From Pieris napi (taxonomy: Eukaryota > Arthropoda > Insecta > Lepidoptera > Pieridae), in contig NC_062240.1 of the NCBI RefSeq assembly GCF_905475465.1, forward strand, positions 1,937,001 through 2,001,000: 64,000 nt of DNA, in the 5' to 3' direction. The notes under the pieces were generated by a model. The model had not been told where the DNA came from. It was given only the letters and a program-made list of their open reading frames with translations, and did not search any database. Of the stretch, positions 22,681 to 35,114 are shown in pieces. Both the position numbers and the translations under genes were made by a program. How positions within the stretch are numbered: the stretch's first letter is position 1; each line of letters opens with the position of its first letter.

Positions 22681-23329
22681 TCCAGAGTTCAATGTGAATT
22701 GTACCACGTATTGCAAGAATTATATCGAAATTGCATACGTTGGGATTATCAACTTAATTACATAATTAATTCATTTCTATATTGTCTTACAAAATGTACC
22801 AAAGCGTCTGTAAACACGTATTTATTTTGAAAAAAAGAAGACAAATTGTATGATTGTCAGCGCGGCTTGCGTCCTCAGAAGCTTGCCATACTGATTCATT
22901 TATATTCTTTCAGAAGGCTGTAGGTATCTCTGAATTTCATGATGCACAGATTAAGTTGCAGTGGCATTAGAAAGCTTATTTAAGGCTTTCACTGGTAAAG
23001 CATATAAAGTACAACCTCGATGCTCAGGGTTCATTTTACCGCGAAACAATATTTGTTTCGTAAGTACAATAATAAATAAAGACATTAACCGCTATATTTG
23101 TTCACTTTAGTAATCAGATGTCCTTTTATTTTATTTATTTATTTATTTAAGTATCTTACATTAAAAAAAAATTAAAGTGCTATGAACTGCCTTTCTTAGT
23201 GTAATACAGCAGTGTCAGTGTGTGCGTTCTTATATGTGTCACTGTATTATTGATATTGAATAATGTTTATATGCCTTTATTAAAAAAAAAACAGTTTTAT
23301 TACGCATTTACTGAGTTTCGTATAAGAGA
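22681..23329. other. Intergenic between two LINE copies
   Basis: No gene or known repeat; AT-rich, with an (ATTT)n run at 23129-23147. Confidence 0.5.
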
Positions 23330-25712
23330 TATGTATACATATGCTTTAACTCAACTGGTCACAACGCCTACGCGAATACCAGACCGAGCTGACCATCAGC
23401 CTTCGTTATTAGATCTTATGCTGACTTCTCACCCAGACTTCTATGAGGTTACTGTGGATGCCCCACTTGGGTCTTCCGACCACTGCTTGGTGCGAACCGT
23501 TGTGCCAATTAGGCGTCGAACCCGCCCGCAGTTTTCGGAATGCCGTCGTGTCTGGCATTACAAATCGGCCAATTGGGATGACATGCGTCATTTCTTTGCA
23601 GCATACCCATGGTTGCAAGTCTGCTTCAAGGGTAGTGATCCTGACGCCTGCGCTGAATCTGTCGCCGATGTGGTGCTACAAGCAATGGAACTCTATATCC
23701 CTTACTCTATGGTCCCCATTCGTGGTAAATCTCGGCCATGGTTTGGCCACTCTTGCAAAGAGGCTTCCCGTCTTAAGCTAGAGTACTATAAAATCTGGGC
23801 TCACGCAATGGCCATAAAGGATCCCGATGTAGCTCTCCATAAAAAGAAATTTAACGCAGCTACCCGAACCCTTAAACGAGAAATTTTTAAAGCAAAATCG
23901 GAACATATTGGCAGAATTGGTGAAAAGCTCGCGAAATTGCCCTCTGGAACTCGAGCCTTTTGGTCATTGGCGAAGGCAACTCAGGGAAACTTTTGTCAGC
24001 CCTCTTTACCATCCTTGCGAAAGGAGGATGACTCGATGGCTCACTCGGCGAAAGAGAAAGCAGAGCTCCTTTGCTCTCTCTTTGCTTCTAACTCCACGCT
24101 CAATGACTCAGGGACCTTACCGCCCACTATTCCGCATTGCGGGTTTTCTATGCCTGAAGTTCGATTCGAACAGATTGGTGTGCGGAGGGCCTTAATCTCC
24201 CTTGATACCCACAAGTCAAGTGGTCCTGACGGCCTTCCCTCGATCGTTCTTAAGACCTGTGCTTCTGAGCTGACTCCGGTGCTTACACGGCTCTTTCGAC
24301 TCTCGTACTCCTCGGGCGTAGTTCCAAGCTCATGGAAGACTGCGCATGTTCATCCCATTCCCAAAAAAGGTGACCGCTCTGAACCATCCAGCTACAGACC
24401 TATCGCAATCACTTCTTTATTTTCAAAGGTAATGGAGTCTATCATCAATAGGCAGATCTTGCGATATCTGGAGGAGCACCAGCTAATTAGTGATCGTCAG
24501 TATGGCTTTCGCCGTGGCCGCTCGGCTGGTGATCTTCTTGCCTATCTAACTCATAGATGGGCCGAGGCTGTGGAAAGTAAGGGAGAGGCATTGGCCGCTA
24601 GCTTGGATATAGCTAAGGCCTTTGATAGGGTTTGGCATAGGGCGCTTCTTTCGAAACTACCGTCATGCGGTTTGCCCGATGGCTTATGCCGATGGCTGGC
24701 AAATTTTCTTGTAGGACGTAGCATTAAAGTCCTAGTTGACGGAGCGTGTTCCAATCCTAGACCCATCAATGCAGGCGTTCCGCAAGGTTGTGTCCTTTCG
24801 CCGACCCTGTTCGTTCTGCATATCAATGACCTGTTGAATATCGACAACATCCATTGCTATGCAGACGACAGTACCATCGACACATTATATTCCGGCCATC
24901 CGAACATGTCTCGATCTGAAGTCGATGAGAGTCGCAACATACTTGTTCTCGAAATTGAGTCGATTCTGGAGAAGGTTTCTGTGTGGGGTAGTAACAACCT
25001 TGTTAAGTTTAATCCTACAAAGACTCAGGTTTGTTCGTTTTCTGCCAAGAAAGATCCTTTTGTCGTATCTCCCCAATTTGAAGGCGCTCTCCTTAGTTCG
25101 TCACACAGCCTCAGTATCCTTGGGGTTGGCATTTCGAAAGAAGTCCAATTTCGCAGTCATCTGGAAGAAAAAGCCAAACTGGCTTCCAAAAAGCTGGGTG
25201 TTTTGGGTAGGGCTAAGCAGTATTTCACTGAGGTGCAACGTATGCAGCTCTACAAAGCTCAAGTACGACCTCATATGGAATACTGCTCGCATCTCTGGGC
25301 CGGTGCTCCCAAATACCAGCTTCTTCCTTTTGACCAAATTCAGCGAAGGGCTTGTCGAATTGTCAATCTCCAATGTCTTACTGATCGGCTTGATTCTCTA
25401 TCGCTACGCAGAGACATTGCGTCTCTTTGCGTTTTTTACAAAATTTATTACGGAGAGTGTTCTGAAGAATTGTTTGGGTTGATCCCTCCTGCCTCTTTTC
25501 AACACCGTACGAGCCGAACGACCTCTAAATTTCACCAGCATCATCTTGATGGTTGGAGGTCTTCCACGGTCCGCTTCACTAGGCATTTTCTTTTGCGAAC
25601 TAGCGAACTGTGGAATCGGCACCCGGGGGGGGTCTTCCCTCAGAGATACGACCTCCAAATTTTTAAAAAACGAGCCTACTCCTCCCTCAAAGGCCGGCAA
25701 CGCACCCACTAA
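23220..25712 (+). CDS. 5'-truncated LINE ORF2: endonuclease C-terminus and reverse transcriptase
   Basis: 830 open codons. About the first 35 are probably host flank read through; LINE homology starts near 23330 (YTYALTQLVTTPTRIPD). Residues 85-88 SSDH are the end of the APE-type endonuclease, whose N-terminal part is lost. The RT follows: SYRPIAITSLFSKVMES, QYGFRRGRSAGD, AASLDIAKAFDRVWH, GVPQGCVLSPTLF and the catalytic YADDS at about 547-551. A C-terminal region ends KGRQRTH. The pattern is that of the jockey superfamily; the clade was not resolved. The codon use is GC-richer than its surroundings. The frame is unbroken, so the insertion is probably fairly recent, but the truncation leaves it dead. 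Confidence 0.85.
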   Translation: MCVLICVTVLLILNNVYMPLLKKKQFYYAFTEFRIRDMYTYALTQLVTTPTRIPDRADHQPSLLDLMLTSHPDFYEVTVDAPLGSSDHCLVRTVVPIRRRTRPQFSECRRVWHYKSANWDDMRHFFAAYPWLQVCFKGSDPDACAESVADVVLQAMELYIPYSMVPIRGKSRPWFGHSCKEASRLKLEYYKIWAHAMAIKDPDVALHKKKFNAATRTLKREIFKAKSEHIGRIGEKLAKLPSGTRAFWSLAKATQGNFCQPSLPSLRKEDDSMAHSAKEKAELLCSLFASNSTLNDSGTLPPTIPHCGFSMPEVRFEQIGVRRALISLDTHKSSGPDGLPSIVLKTCASELTPVLTRLFRLSYSSGVVPSSWKTAHVHPIPKKGDRSEPSSYRPIAITSLFSKVMESIINRQILRYLEEHQLISDRQYGFRRGRSAGDLLAYLTHRWAEAVESKGEALAASLDIAKAFDRVWHRALLSKLPSCGLPDGLCRWLANFLVGRSIKVLVDGACSNPRPINAGVPQGCVLSPTLFVLHINDLLNIDNIHCYADDSTIDTLYSGHPNMSRSEVDESRNILVLEIESILEKVSVWGSNNLVKFNPTKTQVCSFSAKKDPFVVSPQFEGALLSSSHSLSILGVGISKEVQFRSHLEEKAKLASKKLGVLGRAKQYFTEVQRMQLYKAQVRPHMEYCSHLWAGAPKYQLLPFDQIQRRACRIVNLQCLTDRLDSLSLRRDIASLCVFYKIYYGECSEELFGLIPPASFQHRTSRTTSKFHQHHLDGWRSSTVRFTRHFLLRTSELWNRHPGGVFPQRYDLQIFKKRAYSSLKGRQRTH

Positions 25713-25798
25713 AATGGGTGTCTATGGGCTGCGTGGACTACCCTTTTTGGTCGTCCCGCAAGCTCGTTTGCCCCCCTATTATATAAAAAAAAAAAAAA
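23330..25798 (+). mobile_element. Jockey-like LINE, 5'-truncated, with poly(A)
   Basis: Body of the element around the ORF2 above. The 3' UTR is only about 70 bp (CTATGGGCTGCGTGGACTAC, GTTTGCCCCCCTATTATAT) and ends in an A-rich tail at 25783-25798. The 5' border is estimated because the target-site duplication was not identified. Confidence 0.8.
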
Positions 25799-25862
25799 GA
25801 GATTATTATATAGTTGAAGAGTGTATACAATACATCCTTACGAAAGTAAAAAAAAAAAACCA

Positions 25863-26120
25863 GCGGCGCTACAACCTTTTTAGGTCTGGGCCTCAGATTT
25901 CTGTATCTGTTGCATAGTAATTAGTCAATATAGGCGAGTAGGTGATCAGCCTCCTGTGCCTGACACACGCCGTCGACTTTTCTCAAGCCGGTTTCCTCAC
26001 GATGTTTTCCTTCACCGTTCGAGCGAATGTTAAATGCGTACATAGGCAGAATGTTCATTGGTGCACAGCCGGGGATCGAAGGTACGACCTCAAGGATGAG
26101 AGTCGCACGCTTATGCCATG
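25863..26120 (-). mobile_element. tRNA-derived SINE
   Basis: Reverse copy right after the poly(A) tail of the jockey-like LINE. It has the body GTGCCTGACACACGCCGTCG and head GGGGATCGAAGGTACGACCT, the latter with a changed B box. Confidence 0.8.
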
Positions 26121-26879
26121 TAGAACAGTTTCTACGAAAGTACAACTCCTAAAGTTAAACTAAATGCTGTTTAAAATTTCCCACTGCATGTATCCGGTAA
26201 CAGTTAATTAAAAATCAGTCATAGTATTAGCTCTTACAAGGTCAAATATCGAAATCGCCGACCAGTAGACCTAGAGCAAGTATTTGCCGCCCCACCCTGT
26301 AATAGAGTAATTATCAAGAAATTATATATAAGAATAGTATATCTAATTTCGGAACTAAATCGGAATGAAAAATAAGCTTATTTAAATATGAAAATTATTT
26401 ATTTTCAGTCACGGATAGTTTGTTAGTAAAAGTGGAAAACCTGGGATGAAACTCATTAATAGTGGGTTTTTAATGAAAATTCAATTTTAAACCATTATTC
26501 CTATTTTTCGGCTATTAAAATCTATTACTTAGAACTACAAATAGATATTTTTAAAACAGTTCAATTGATCTGTACTTCAATACGTTTTCTTTTAAAGTAA
26601 GATTCATGCCGTTACTCCTAATTTCCCTCATCTTCTAACAGATGTCACCACAGCCACAGCGCTAAAATAGGTACATCATGAAAATCGTGAAAATGAAAAG
26701 AAGGAGGTTTTTGCTGCCGACATACTGATAGGAACCATATATTAGATCTATGTCGAATAAATGATTTGTGACTGTGATTTGTGAACTCTGTATCATAATT
26801 GCTCTGTAGCACACTCGCCCAAATGTCATTTCCTGGTGAACCTGAACTACATATGCTCTTGAAAATATATCTTCAAGGC

Positions 26880-27350
26880 AATGTACTTGTTTATGTAAAA
26901 AGGTTCGAAAATTATACTTCTGAGAAGAAAGATATTAAAGATATAAGAATATTAATAGGCTGGGAGATAGTGACACAAAATAGTGGGTCATTTGTGCCAG
27001 TATGGCGGTTCTTCAGGGGTCTTATTACGCAATGAAAAAAAGAAAAATGATGGTCATAGCGCTGGTACCGGCGGCCCAATCGCGTGGCCGTTATTCGACT
27101 TCGTCGGTATTTCCCGATAGTCCATAAACAAATAACAGGCGGCAGTGTCATGCCATACTTTTCCGGTGTGACTTACAGCCCGCCATACCGACGCGAATGC
27201 GATAGAAAAAAAATCAACCATTTGTACCAAGCTAATTTTTGCACAGTTAATCATCGTCGTGCCATTTACGAAAATAACATACTTTTCTGACGGTTCCAAA
27301 TGGCCGCTATACCACCGAAAATAAGCTTTTGGTAGTCCAAAACGCTATAT
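26880..27350. other. GC-richer block of unknown origin
   Basis: Sequence between 26990 and 27300 (GGTACCGGCGGCCCAATCGC, CCCGCCATACCGACGCG) is clearly GC-richer than its surroundings. It holds three overlapping short frames of 68-81 codons on both strands, none with a recognisable domain or splice context. It is more likely an old transposon piece than a gene. Confidence 0.3.
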
Positions 27351-27404
27351 TACTTTGAAAGATGGCCATATAAGTGCTTTTAGGGTTTACTAGAAAATAA
27401 AAAT

Positions 27405-27990
27405 GTGTGCGTGTACTAGGTGTACACACGTAAGAAGTGAAACTTCTTTATGACCTTATTTTTCGAAAAATTATCTACTATATGCAACTTTACAGAAATT
27501 GGTTAAATAAAGTTAAATTAGATAAAGTTTAACAAAAGGCTTTTATTATCATAGACATGAATCCAAATACAATTATTTCATTTTAACTTATGTACTACTA
27601 TGTAGTACTAAGATTATTACAGAATTTCATTAATTGTAATAGAATTATTAGTATTACTATCATTGTTATCGTTATTATATAAAAATATATAATAACGATA
27701 TATTACTAATGGCTTCGAATCTCTTCGGATCAACCGTGTAGGGACAAGAAAAAGATGGCGCGTAACCGAAAAATGTGACAAATGTGTGTAAATTTTTTTC
27801 CAACGCCGATAAAGAAGTTTGACTTCAAAAAGCAACATGGCGCGTAACCTGCTACAAAATTTCTCCCATACGTCGATAAAGAAGTTTCACTTCAAAAGAT
27901 GGCGCGTAACGGAAAAATGTGACGCGTAACGAAAAAATGTTACACTAAATTTTTTTCCAACCCCGATAAAGAAGTTTCACTTCAAAAATC
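27405..27990 (+). repeat. Tandem repeat with GATAAAGAAGTTTCACTTC and GGCGCGTAAC motifs
   Basis: Three diverged units at 27745-27985 each carry CGATAAAGAAGTTTCACTTC-like and ATGGCGCGTAAC segments with AAAAATGTGAC spacers. At 27440-27465 the motif appears inverted (GAAGTGAAACTTCTTTATGA), preceded by GTGTACTAGGTGTACAC. Probably the inside of an unidentified transposon. Confidence 0.65.
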
Positions 27991-28264
27991 TCTAGATTTT
28001 ATTAAAATCAATTTTGATATTCGCACGTGTGTCACGCGCTAAGCCCACATTCCAACGCGCACCCTTGAAACATTATCACTTGAAGTTATTACATGAAATC
28101 CTTGTATAAATAATGATTAAAACAAGAATTACTTGATCGGTATTTTGTCGACTTTGCCCTAAGCGACGCCGAATTAATATCGATAAATTACATATCTAAT
28201 AAATACACAAGAGTACGATTAACTTATTAAATTTATTACTTTATTTAATTATCTTTTTCTATAT

Positions 28265-28385
28265 CAAACAAACAGGCAGGAGACTTGTTGATTATGATGT
28301 TTGGCGGTGTTATGCCAATGGAACACATTGCCATAAGGCTCACAAGTTCGTTGCTGGCCTTTTTAGCAAGTTTGGCAAGTTAGTT
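28265..28385 (-). mobile_element. LINE 3' UTR fragment, decayed
   Basis: AAACAGGCAGGAGACTTGTTG, GGCTCACAAGTTCGTTGCTGG: the same 3' UTR family as 19432, strongly diverged. Confidence 0.5.
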
Positions 28386-28580
28386 TTGAATTTACACCAT
28401 TATTTTAAAGAGAAAAAGTATGTGTTTTTGTGTGTTTAAAATGAATTAACTCAAAAAGTACTGGACAAAAAAATATTCCACCATTCGAATACTACATCAC
28501 CGATCAACATATTTATTTTGTAAATAATGAATAAATACCCAGAAAGGCAAAACCGGGACAGGCCACTGAATATTTTCTAC

Positions 28581-28710
28581 TTTCCTCACGATTTTTTCCT
28601 TCACCGTTCGAGCGAATGTTAAATGCGCACAGAAACTCCATTGGTGCACAGCCGGGCATCGAACCTACGACCTCAGGGATCGCACGCTGAAGCCACTAGG
28701 ACAATACTGC
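28581..28710 (-). mobile_element. tRNA-derived SINE, 3'-deleted
   Basis: Head and first part of the body only (TTTCCTCACGATTTTTTCC to AGCCACTAGGACAATACTGC on plus). Confidence 0.75.
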
Positions 28711-29554
28711 TAAAAAACACTAGATGTTGTAGTAGCTGAAATACAAGATTCGGCCCTTTCGACTTACCCGACGGGTTTATATTACTTGATTTATAAATCA
28801 CGTTGTTAATATGGATTAACTACGTGATTTATAAATATATATATAATATATGCCGTCAATGTGAAAGTAGTAATTCAAGGGCGGTCAGAATGCGCTTCCG
28901 CATCAGCGTGTGCAATATTCAGACCTTGATATACATTTAACTTGAAGGTGTCTCTCTGTTTGACACCACTTCCCGTATGTATGCAATTGTAATACATTAT
29001 ACTAATGAGAGATTCAAATTTAAATGGCATTTGTTTTAAATTCTAATTACTACTTAAAAAGTAATTCGCGAATTCAAATAGTTTTGTCTTTTTAAAGTGA
29101 AATAGCCTGGACATTCACGTGATAGTGGAGCCTTTGTTTGTGGGCTCTAGCATTTTTTTAAATTATTCTGACGATGGAGGTCCTTATTGCGAATGTGCTA
29201 GTGCATTGACTATTCCCCCGAGCACTTTATTGGAATCGTTGGATTATTTGGACGTAGCTCTTACTGGTGGCCCCACAGCTGGCAATCATAAGTCCATACA
29301 GACATCAGGACTTGTTTGTAAATTATTAATTTATTTTGTACTGATGACCTTCCAGTACAGTTTATAGTCACGAAGAATTAACTCTTCGCGCTTATTTTTA
29401 ATACGACCTAGAAAATTAATTAAAGTGCGACTTTGGTATACCTCACTTCATTACATGTTCTTACTGATGTTTGTTATAAGTATACCTGTTATACAAATAA
29501 ACAAAAAATATTTTCATAATAATAACAATTGAAGCAATTGAATGTAAAAGAAAA

Positions 29555-29708
29555 GGTCTAAGACATGTCGGTTTCCTCACGAAGTTTTACTTCACCGTTC
29601 GAGTGAATGTTAAATGCGCATATAGAAAGAAAGTCCATTGGTACACAGCCGGAGATCGAACCTATGACCTCAGGGATGAGAGTCGCACGCTGAATCCACT
29701 AGGCCAAC
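29555..29708 (-). mobile_element. tRNA-derived SINE, 3'-deleted
   Basis: Reverse copy of head and proximal body (GTCTAAGACATGTCGGTTTC to CCACTAGGCCAAC on plus). Confidence 0.75.
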
Positions 29709-30117
29709 AAAGTTAATCCATAACAAAGTTATGTGTTGCTTTTAAATGATGAAATCGGTTTTCAAAAGATCCAAGAATATATAGAGATTGGTCAAACAAC
29801 AATCGATAATTCACATGCAAACTCACTGTTATTACGGTTGTTAAATTATAACTATCGGTGATATAACTCCGGTTTTACATTAAGTTACTGGCTTATACCA
29901 GTCCGCCTCCAAACCACATTCTCCATCACAAAGGAATCATTGCAATAAGTTCAAGAGTCATGTATCTTGTATAGTTAAGTATATAATAAGTCTCTTTGGG
30001 AAATGGGTCATATGCATTTTAGCTGCATGTAAAGGCAATTAGGTAAATTATATTTTACGTTGTTACAAAAATGTTCTTAAGAATTAAGTTTTGTTACAGA
30101 TATTATATTTTTTTATT

Positions 30118-30312
30118 TCCAACACACAAATATACAGTATGTACAATATTCTTAACCTATTTAGTAATAATAATTTTAAAAAAAATGATATATAGAAAAT
30201 TTAAATTAATTTTTAAAGTTTGGTTCCTGTAGTGTACCTCTAACGCTAAATGCATTTCCTCGCTGTATTGCGATACTTATTCGAAAGTACCAGCTCCGGT
30301 GGTTTTGTTATA
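30118..30312 (-). mobile_element. RLE-type LINE 3' UTR fragment, family 2
   Basis: CAACACACAAATATACAGTA, TTCCTCGCTGTATTGCGATA and ACCAGCTCCGGTGG match the copies at 6580, 47290 and 59178. Confidence 0.6.
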
Positions 30313-31753
30313 ATTATCATAATTTTGAGATTATGTACTTTGTATGGAAATTATAATTAAATAAACTAAATGATGGCGCGTTTCGTTTGACAACAACCTA
30401 GTCTAATCATAGACAGATAACACACCGTCTTACGGTTCTTAGAATAACATTTATAATACGAAAAAGTATATACTCATTCACTCACAAGCACCCACACCTC
30501 GATCATGCACTTACGCGTGTTCTAAACAGTTTAAAAAAAGTAATAAAAAATTGTAACGTAATTTACTATTAAGTTAAGTTTATTATGGAAGAGCTGCCTT
30601 GCGATTCTGTAACTCACTTTTCGAACTCCCACATCGGTTTTCGCAGCGGCGGTCGCGCTCAAATCAGTCGTGAAGCAGTCATTTTATGATTTGGCATTCT
30701 AATTAACAATAAACTACAAGCTCCCTCCTTATCAGAATGCCTAATCGCAAGAATGCTAATTACAGAATCGCAAGGCATGGAACACTGACACAGTTATTTT
30801 TACTTTAAAGGATTCATTGTAATGAATTGTTTATAATGTATATACAGTATACACGTGTTTTTTGACTACAAACGCTAGTAGCCTTGCATATACTAATACT
30901 GAAATGATAAACCTTAAAAAAAAACCGGGTTGTTCAATAATTCAATTAAATATCAACTTCCTTTAAGTGGTTTCAGTTTCCGTATCTTATACGCCTTTAC
31001 ATAATTAACTTTTTCTCACCTTTTATTCCTTAAGAAAAGGCAACATTCTTTGAATGGTCATAAAACGATTTAATGCATGCGAACTAGTAGTTCTTTAAAA
31101 GCTGTTTAAAGACATGAAAACCTAAGCCAGTACCTTGGGAATGACCATTATAAACAAGCTTTTTTAGTTCCTATGAACGTGATTAAGCCTCTTATGAGTT
31201 GGTGTTAAGGTGTAGTTTACAATGCACATATTTGACGTTGTCATGTATTATTAGCTCTTGCGATATTTAGGCCATTTTAGTTCAAAGAAAAACTTAAAAG
31301 GACTCTTAACTTCTGAAATCTAGCCTTGAAACAATTTATAATTCCTGTCACAATTCACATATACCCCGACCGCAATGGTCTGTGGCTTGGATACTGTTAC
31401 TTTGATTAAGATTGTGTTATCATATGTCATTTGTCACAGTGCCTGCAAAATATATAATAGACTTATTACGCACCGAATGCGAAATGCGGGTAGCATTTAT
31501 TTTTCTTAACTTTTAACTCTTAACTTTTGTTGTGAAAACTATTGTTTTAAATCACATGGTACAAGGTGATGTTTAGGTTAAACAGATTCGACATCCATTA
31601 CGGTAGTTTAGTAAGCATTTTTAATGAGTTTGTTCTACTTCCTTCGTTTTGCGACAAATATAATGGAGGGCCGTAATAAAATTGACCTTTTTTGTAGTTT
31701 TATTTAAATATTATAAAGAGTTGAAGGGTAATGTACACCTTTTTATACAAATA

Positions 31754-31830
31754 CTAGCTGACCCAGCAAACGTTGTTTTGCCATGTAAAAACATTCACAA
31801 ATAACCATCTACAAAGTATTTTTTTTTAAT
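31754..31830 (-). mobile_element. Helitron-like 3' end fragment
   Basis: CTAGCTGACCCAGCAAACGT then TGTTTTGCCATG on plus, matching the 3' hairpin end of the 16606 family; the remainder is not recognisable. Confidence 0.55.
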
Positions 31831-32264
31831 TTTAAAAGGAAAGTTTATTATTGCTGAAAAGCGCATTCCTACAGCCTGTGTTGCATTACATTCGTGGCCT
31901 CGCTGATTTTTATCAGTCAATTGTCAGACGAATACATAACAACAGATAATAGTGGTAATATTTGCCTCAATGTGGTTTTATTTAGGTTTTTTATTTTGAC
32001 ATTTAAGTGTTTATAAGCAAGTAATGTTATTCAATAAAGTATATTTCGTTTATCACAACCACTTTTTCTGTATGTCGAGCATACATAACATTAATTTAAT
32101 AAAAAAATATGTTCGTTAGTAGACATTACTGTATTGATATATATATATAGTTATATGTATGCCTTGTATCTATTTAAAAGGGACTAGTTAAAAATCGAAT
32201 TAATAGTATCAGAAATTACTTCCTAAAAAGTCACGAATTTAATTTTTTTTCTTATTTTTATAGA

Positions 32265-32370
32265 TCAGGGGGCAAACTTACAGAAAGCTCACCTGATATT
32301 AAGTGATATCGCCGCCCATGGACACACTGCCAGAAGACTCGCAAGTGCCTTGCCGGCCTTTCAATTGTGA
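32265..32370 (-). mobile_element. LINE 3' UTR fragment
   Basis: CAGGGGGCAAACTTACAGAA, GCTCACCTGATATTAAGTGA and GCCGCCCATGGACACACTGC, same family as 19432. Confidence 0.65.
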
Positions 32371-33603
32371 TATTATAATCAATAAATTATTTCTTATAAT
32401 AATTATGCATTCGGAAGTAATATAAGCTCCAAAGATCCTTTTTGCGTCCTTACGAGTATAAGTATGAAAGGGAATATTTATTTGTCTTAAGAAATTTTTT
32501 ATACAGACTGCCAAGTTAAAATATGTTGATAAAAAGGAAACTAATTTTGACATAGTTCTATTTTCAAAGTTTGGTGGTTATAGAAGCGTCATTCAGTGTT
32601 TAGACAAATACAACCTTTTAAACTCACATTAAAAATGCATACTTTCAAGGAACGTTTAAAAAAAAAAGAGATTTGGTAAAACAGACTGTCTTATCTTTTA
32701 GGAGTTTCCTTTCTTTGCAATTCACAAAGCAAATTAATGTGGTTAAAATTTCTCTCTCAAACATTTAAATGTTGAAAGAATGAAACTTGATCGAATGTAT
32801 TGATGAATTTAAATAAGATATTTGAATTTGGAACATGTTGCATACAGAAACAGCCCGCCATCATTGCAATTAGTTGTCTATAGAGACCATAGATAACGCG
32901 CTTTCTATGGAAAAATAAACGACTTTAAGAATACAGATAACTATATCTTACATATGACAGTTGACAGTTGATCCAAACAGTACCATAAGTTCTAGCTTAA
33001 TAATATTGCAGATAAAATATGAAACAATGGAAGTAAGAAACCTTTAGCTTAGTGCTTCACGGACATGAACGCGTGTATTCAACTAACTGTAACATTACAT
33101 ACACACACATATTGCGTTAAAAGAAATCATTAAAACCCGACCCTTGAGAGGTTTCTTGAGGGTTTTTGAAAATTCAACAGTTTTTAGGCGAGCCATATAC
33201 GAGAGATTATATTGAAAAATTAAGGCTTTTTGCTACTCTGTAAATACAGATAACGTGTATTATTTATATCTTAAAAACATGTTCTGTTTTATTTATAGGT
33301 CACTCTTTTTATAAACTACAATAATACGCTACGGAGGAAGTTAAAAAATTGTATATTTTAAAATTATATATTGCATGCATTGACAACACTTTATATTAAA
33401 CAACTGGGTTTTATTGAATATCAAGTTAAAAATAAATGCATTAATATCAATTTATTTTAATTCTTAATTCAATTAGGCTTGATAACTGCAAAATTCAAGA
33501 GCAATGATTTATAATTCAACAACAATTTCCTTGGAATCGGTAAATTAACGATTTATGTTGGCAACACTTTACAGCTAATAATAGAAGTCAAACTTATTTT
33601 TTT

Positions 33604-33715
33604 ACTACAGGGGGTTACTTGACAGTAAGGAGGCTCACAATGAAATGGACATTAACGATATTAGAAGTCTTTTAGAGTTTTTTTAGTCAGCGAGAGCGTT
33701 GCCTGCCTTTTAAAT
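33604..33715 (-). mobile_element. LINE 3' UTR fragment, decayed
   Basis: CAGGGGGTTACTTGACAGTA, GGAGGCTCACAATG and GAGCGTTGCCTGCCTTTTAA; the same family, adjoining the inverted duplication. Confidence 0.5.
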
Positions 33716-33812
33716 ACGAGAAAATATATACATTATCGATATTATTATAGTAGAATAGTATAGTTTAGAAATTATGACATAAAAGGTATTAATTATGACA
33801 GACAAAAAAAAT

Positions 33813-34231
33813 AAGTGGCGCTATAACATCTTTAGGTCTTGGCCTCAGATTTCTGAATCTGTTTCATGATCATTTTTAAATCTAATAGGCAAGATGATCA
33901 GCCTGCAGTGCCTAACACAAGCCGTCGACTTTTTGGGTCTAAGACATGTCGGTTTCCTCACGATGTTTTTCACCGTTCGAGCGAATGTTAAATGCGCACA
34001 TAGAAAGAAAGTCCATTGGTGCTTAGCCGGGGATCGAACCTACGACCTCAAGGATGGGAGTCGCACGCTTAAGCCTAGGTCTAGGTCAACACTGCTCTAA
34101 TTATGCTCTAATTACTATATTTAAATCAAACTTGAAATCTAATTTGGATCAATTAATTAATCAATAAAAATTTATATTTACTTATAAATGAAAGTAGTTA
34201 ATTTGTTTTTTAATAAGTAGCATCGAGTTTT
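33813..34231 (-). repeat. Left arm of a 2.2-kb inverted duplication (contains SINE)
   Basis: A SINE at 33813-34096 plus 135 bp of flanking unique-looking DNA, through TAAGTAGCATCGAGTTTTA. The reverse complement is at 35594-36022. Both SINE heads share the private variant GACCTAGACCTAGGCTTAAG. The inner ~250 bp of the arms look identical, and the outer part diverges. Confidence 0.85.
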
Positions 34232-35114
34232 ATTACGTAGTTTTATACGTGAGGTCGCCACAGAATAAATGATTTCCTTACAACGTCTGAGACCATTGTC
34301 AACGATGGAGAATCATTATAACCTACAATTAAACGCATTGACCATAAACGCATCCATGGCATTTAAGAAATTATGTCGTTAACTTTTGCCAATATTATCT
34401 TGAACTTTTAATAATTCAGTTTTACAAAATAGTCTTTACAGAGGCCATTTTGGATTTTGTAGATTATTGAACGATTTTGAATCTGGGTACTAAGGTCGTC
34501 GACTCTCGTAAATCAAAATTATTAGGTTTTTAAAATATAGGAATCATGCGCTGCCTCGACTCTGACTAATATTTGGCAAATAATACAAGCGACAACAATA
34601 TTGGTTAGAAATGTAATTTTCAACTGTGGTTATGCATTATTAAGCCATATGCTATATGACCATCGCAATCCCATAGACTCAGTCACAGTATCGCCCTAGT
34701 ATTCCCATATTTCGCGATATTTATCCTTACATACTCTCTTAATTTATGATAAATATATCTATAACGATGCATTATTACACAGACCGTACAATATATTTTT
34801 AAACAGTCCGGCTGTATTATGTTTAAATATGTTCTGTATTGTATTATATTTTTTATGTTTGTAGGTATTCTGAGTTGTCTGTACGAAACTGCTTTTAAAA
34901 CATCCTTTGTGATGGATATAAGAAGATCTCTTTGCGCTATTTTCTGCACATTTTACATATAAATTTCTCAAAACAGCATTCGTAGCGTGGCTGTGGTATA
35001 TGATCTTATTGAAACTATTTATGATAATATGCATTGTATTGATTGACCTTTATAAGTTGTAATATTAAATGTATCAAGTATGGTATAGCTTTTATGACAT
35101 AGGCTACAAAAAAG

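Larger units (their letters stand above)
28711..33603. other. Intergenic desert with scattered fragments
   Basis: Outside the SINE, LINE and Helitron pieces listed, AT-rich DNA. An 82-codon frame at 29119-29367 has no recognisable domain, signal peptide or splice context. Nothing else supportable. Confidence 0.45.

Noticed and set aside
25942..26163. Short frames with SLLCLTHAVDF-type sequence here and at 9595, 33894 and 63622
   Set aside because: All are readings of the same SINE body; not proteins.
29119..29367. 82-codon frame with GSSIFLNYSDDGGPYCECAS
   Set aside because: No domain, signal peptide, splice partner or promoter; composition looks non-random but nothing supports a gene.
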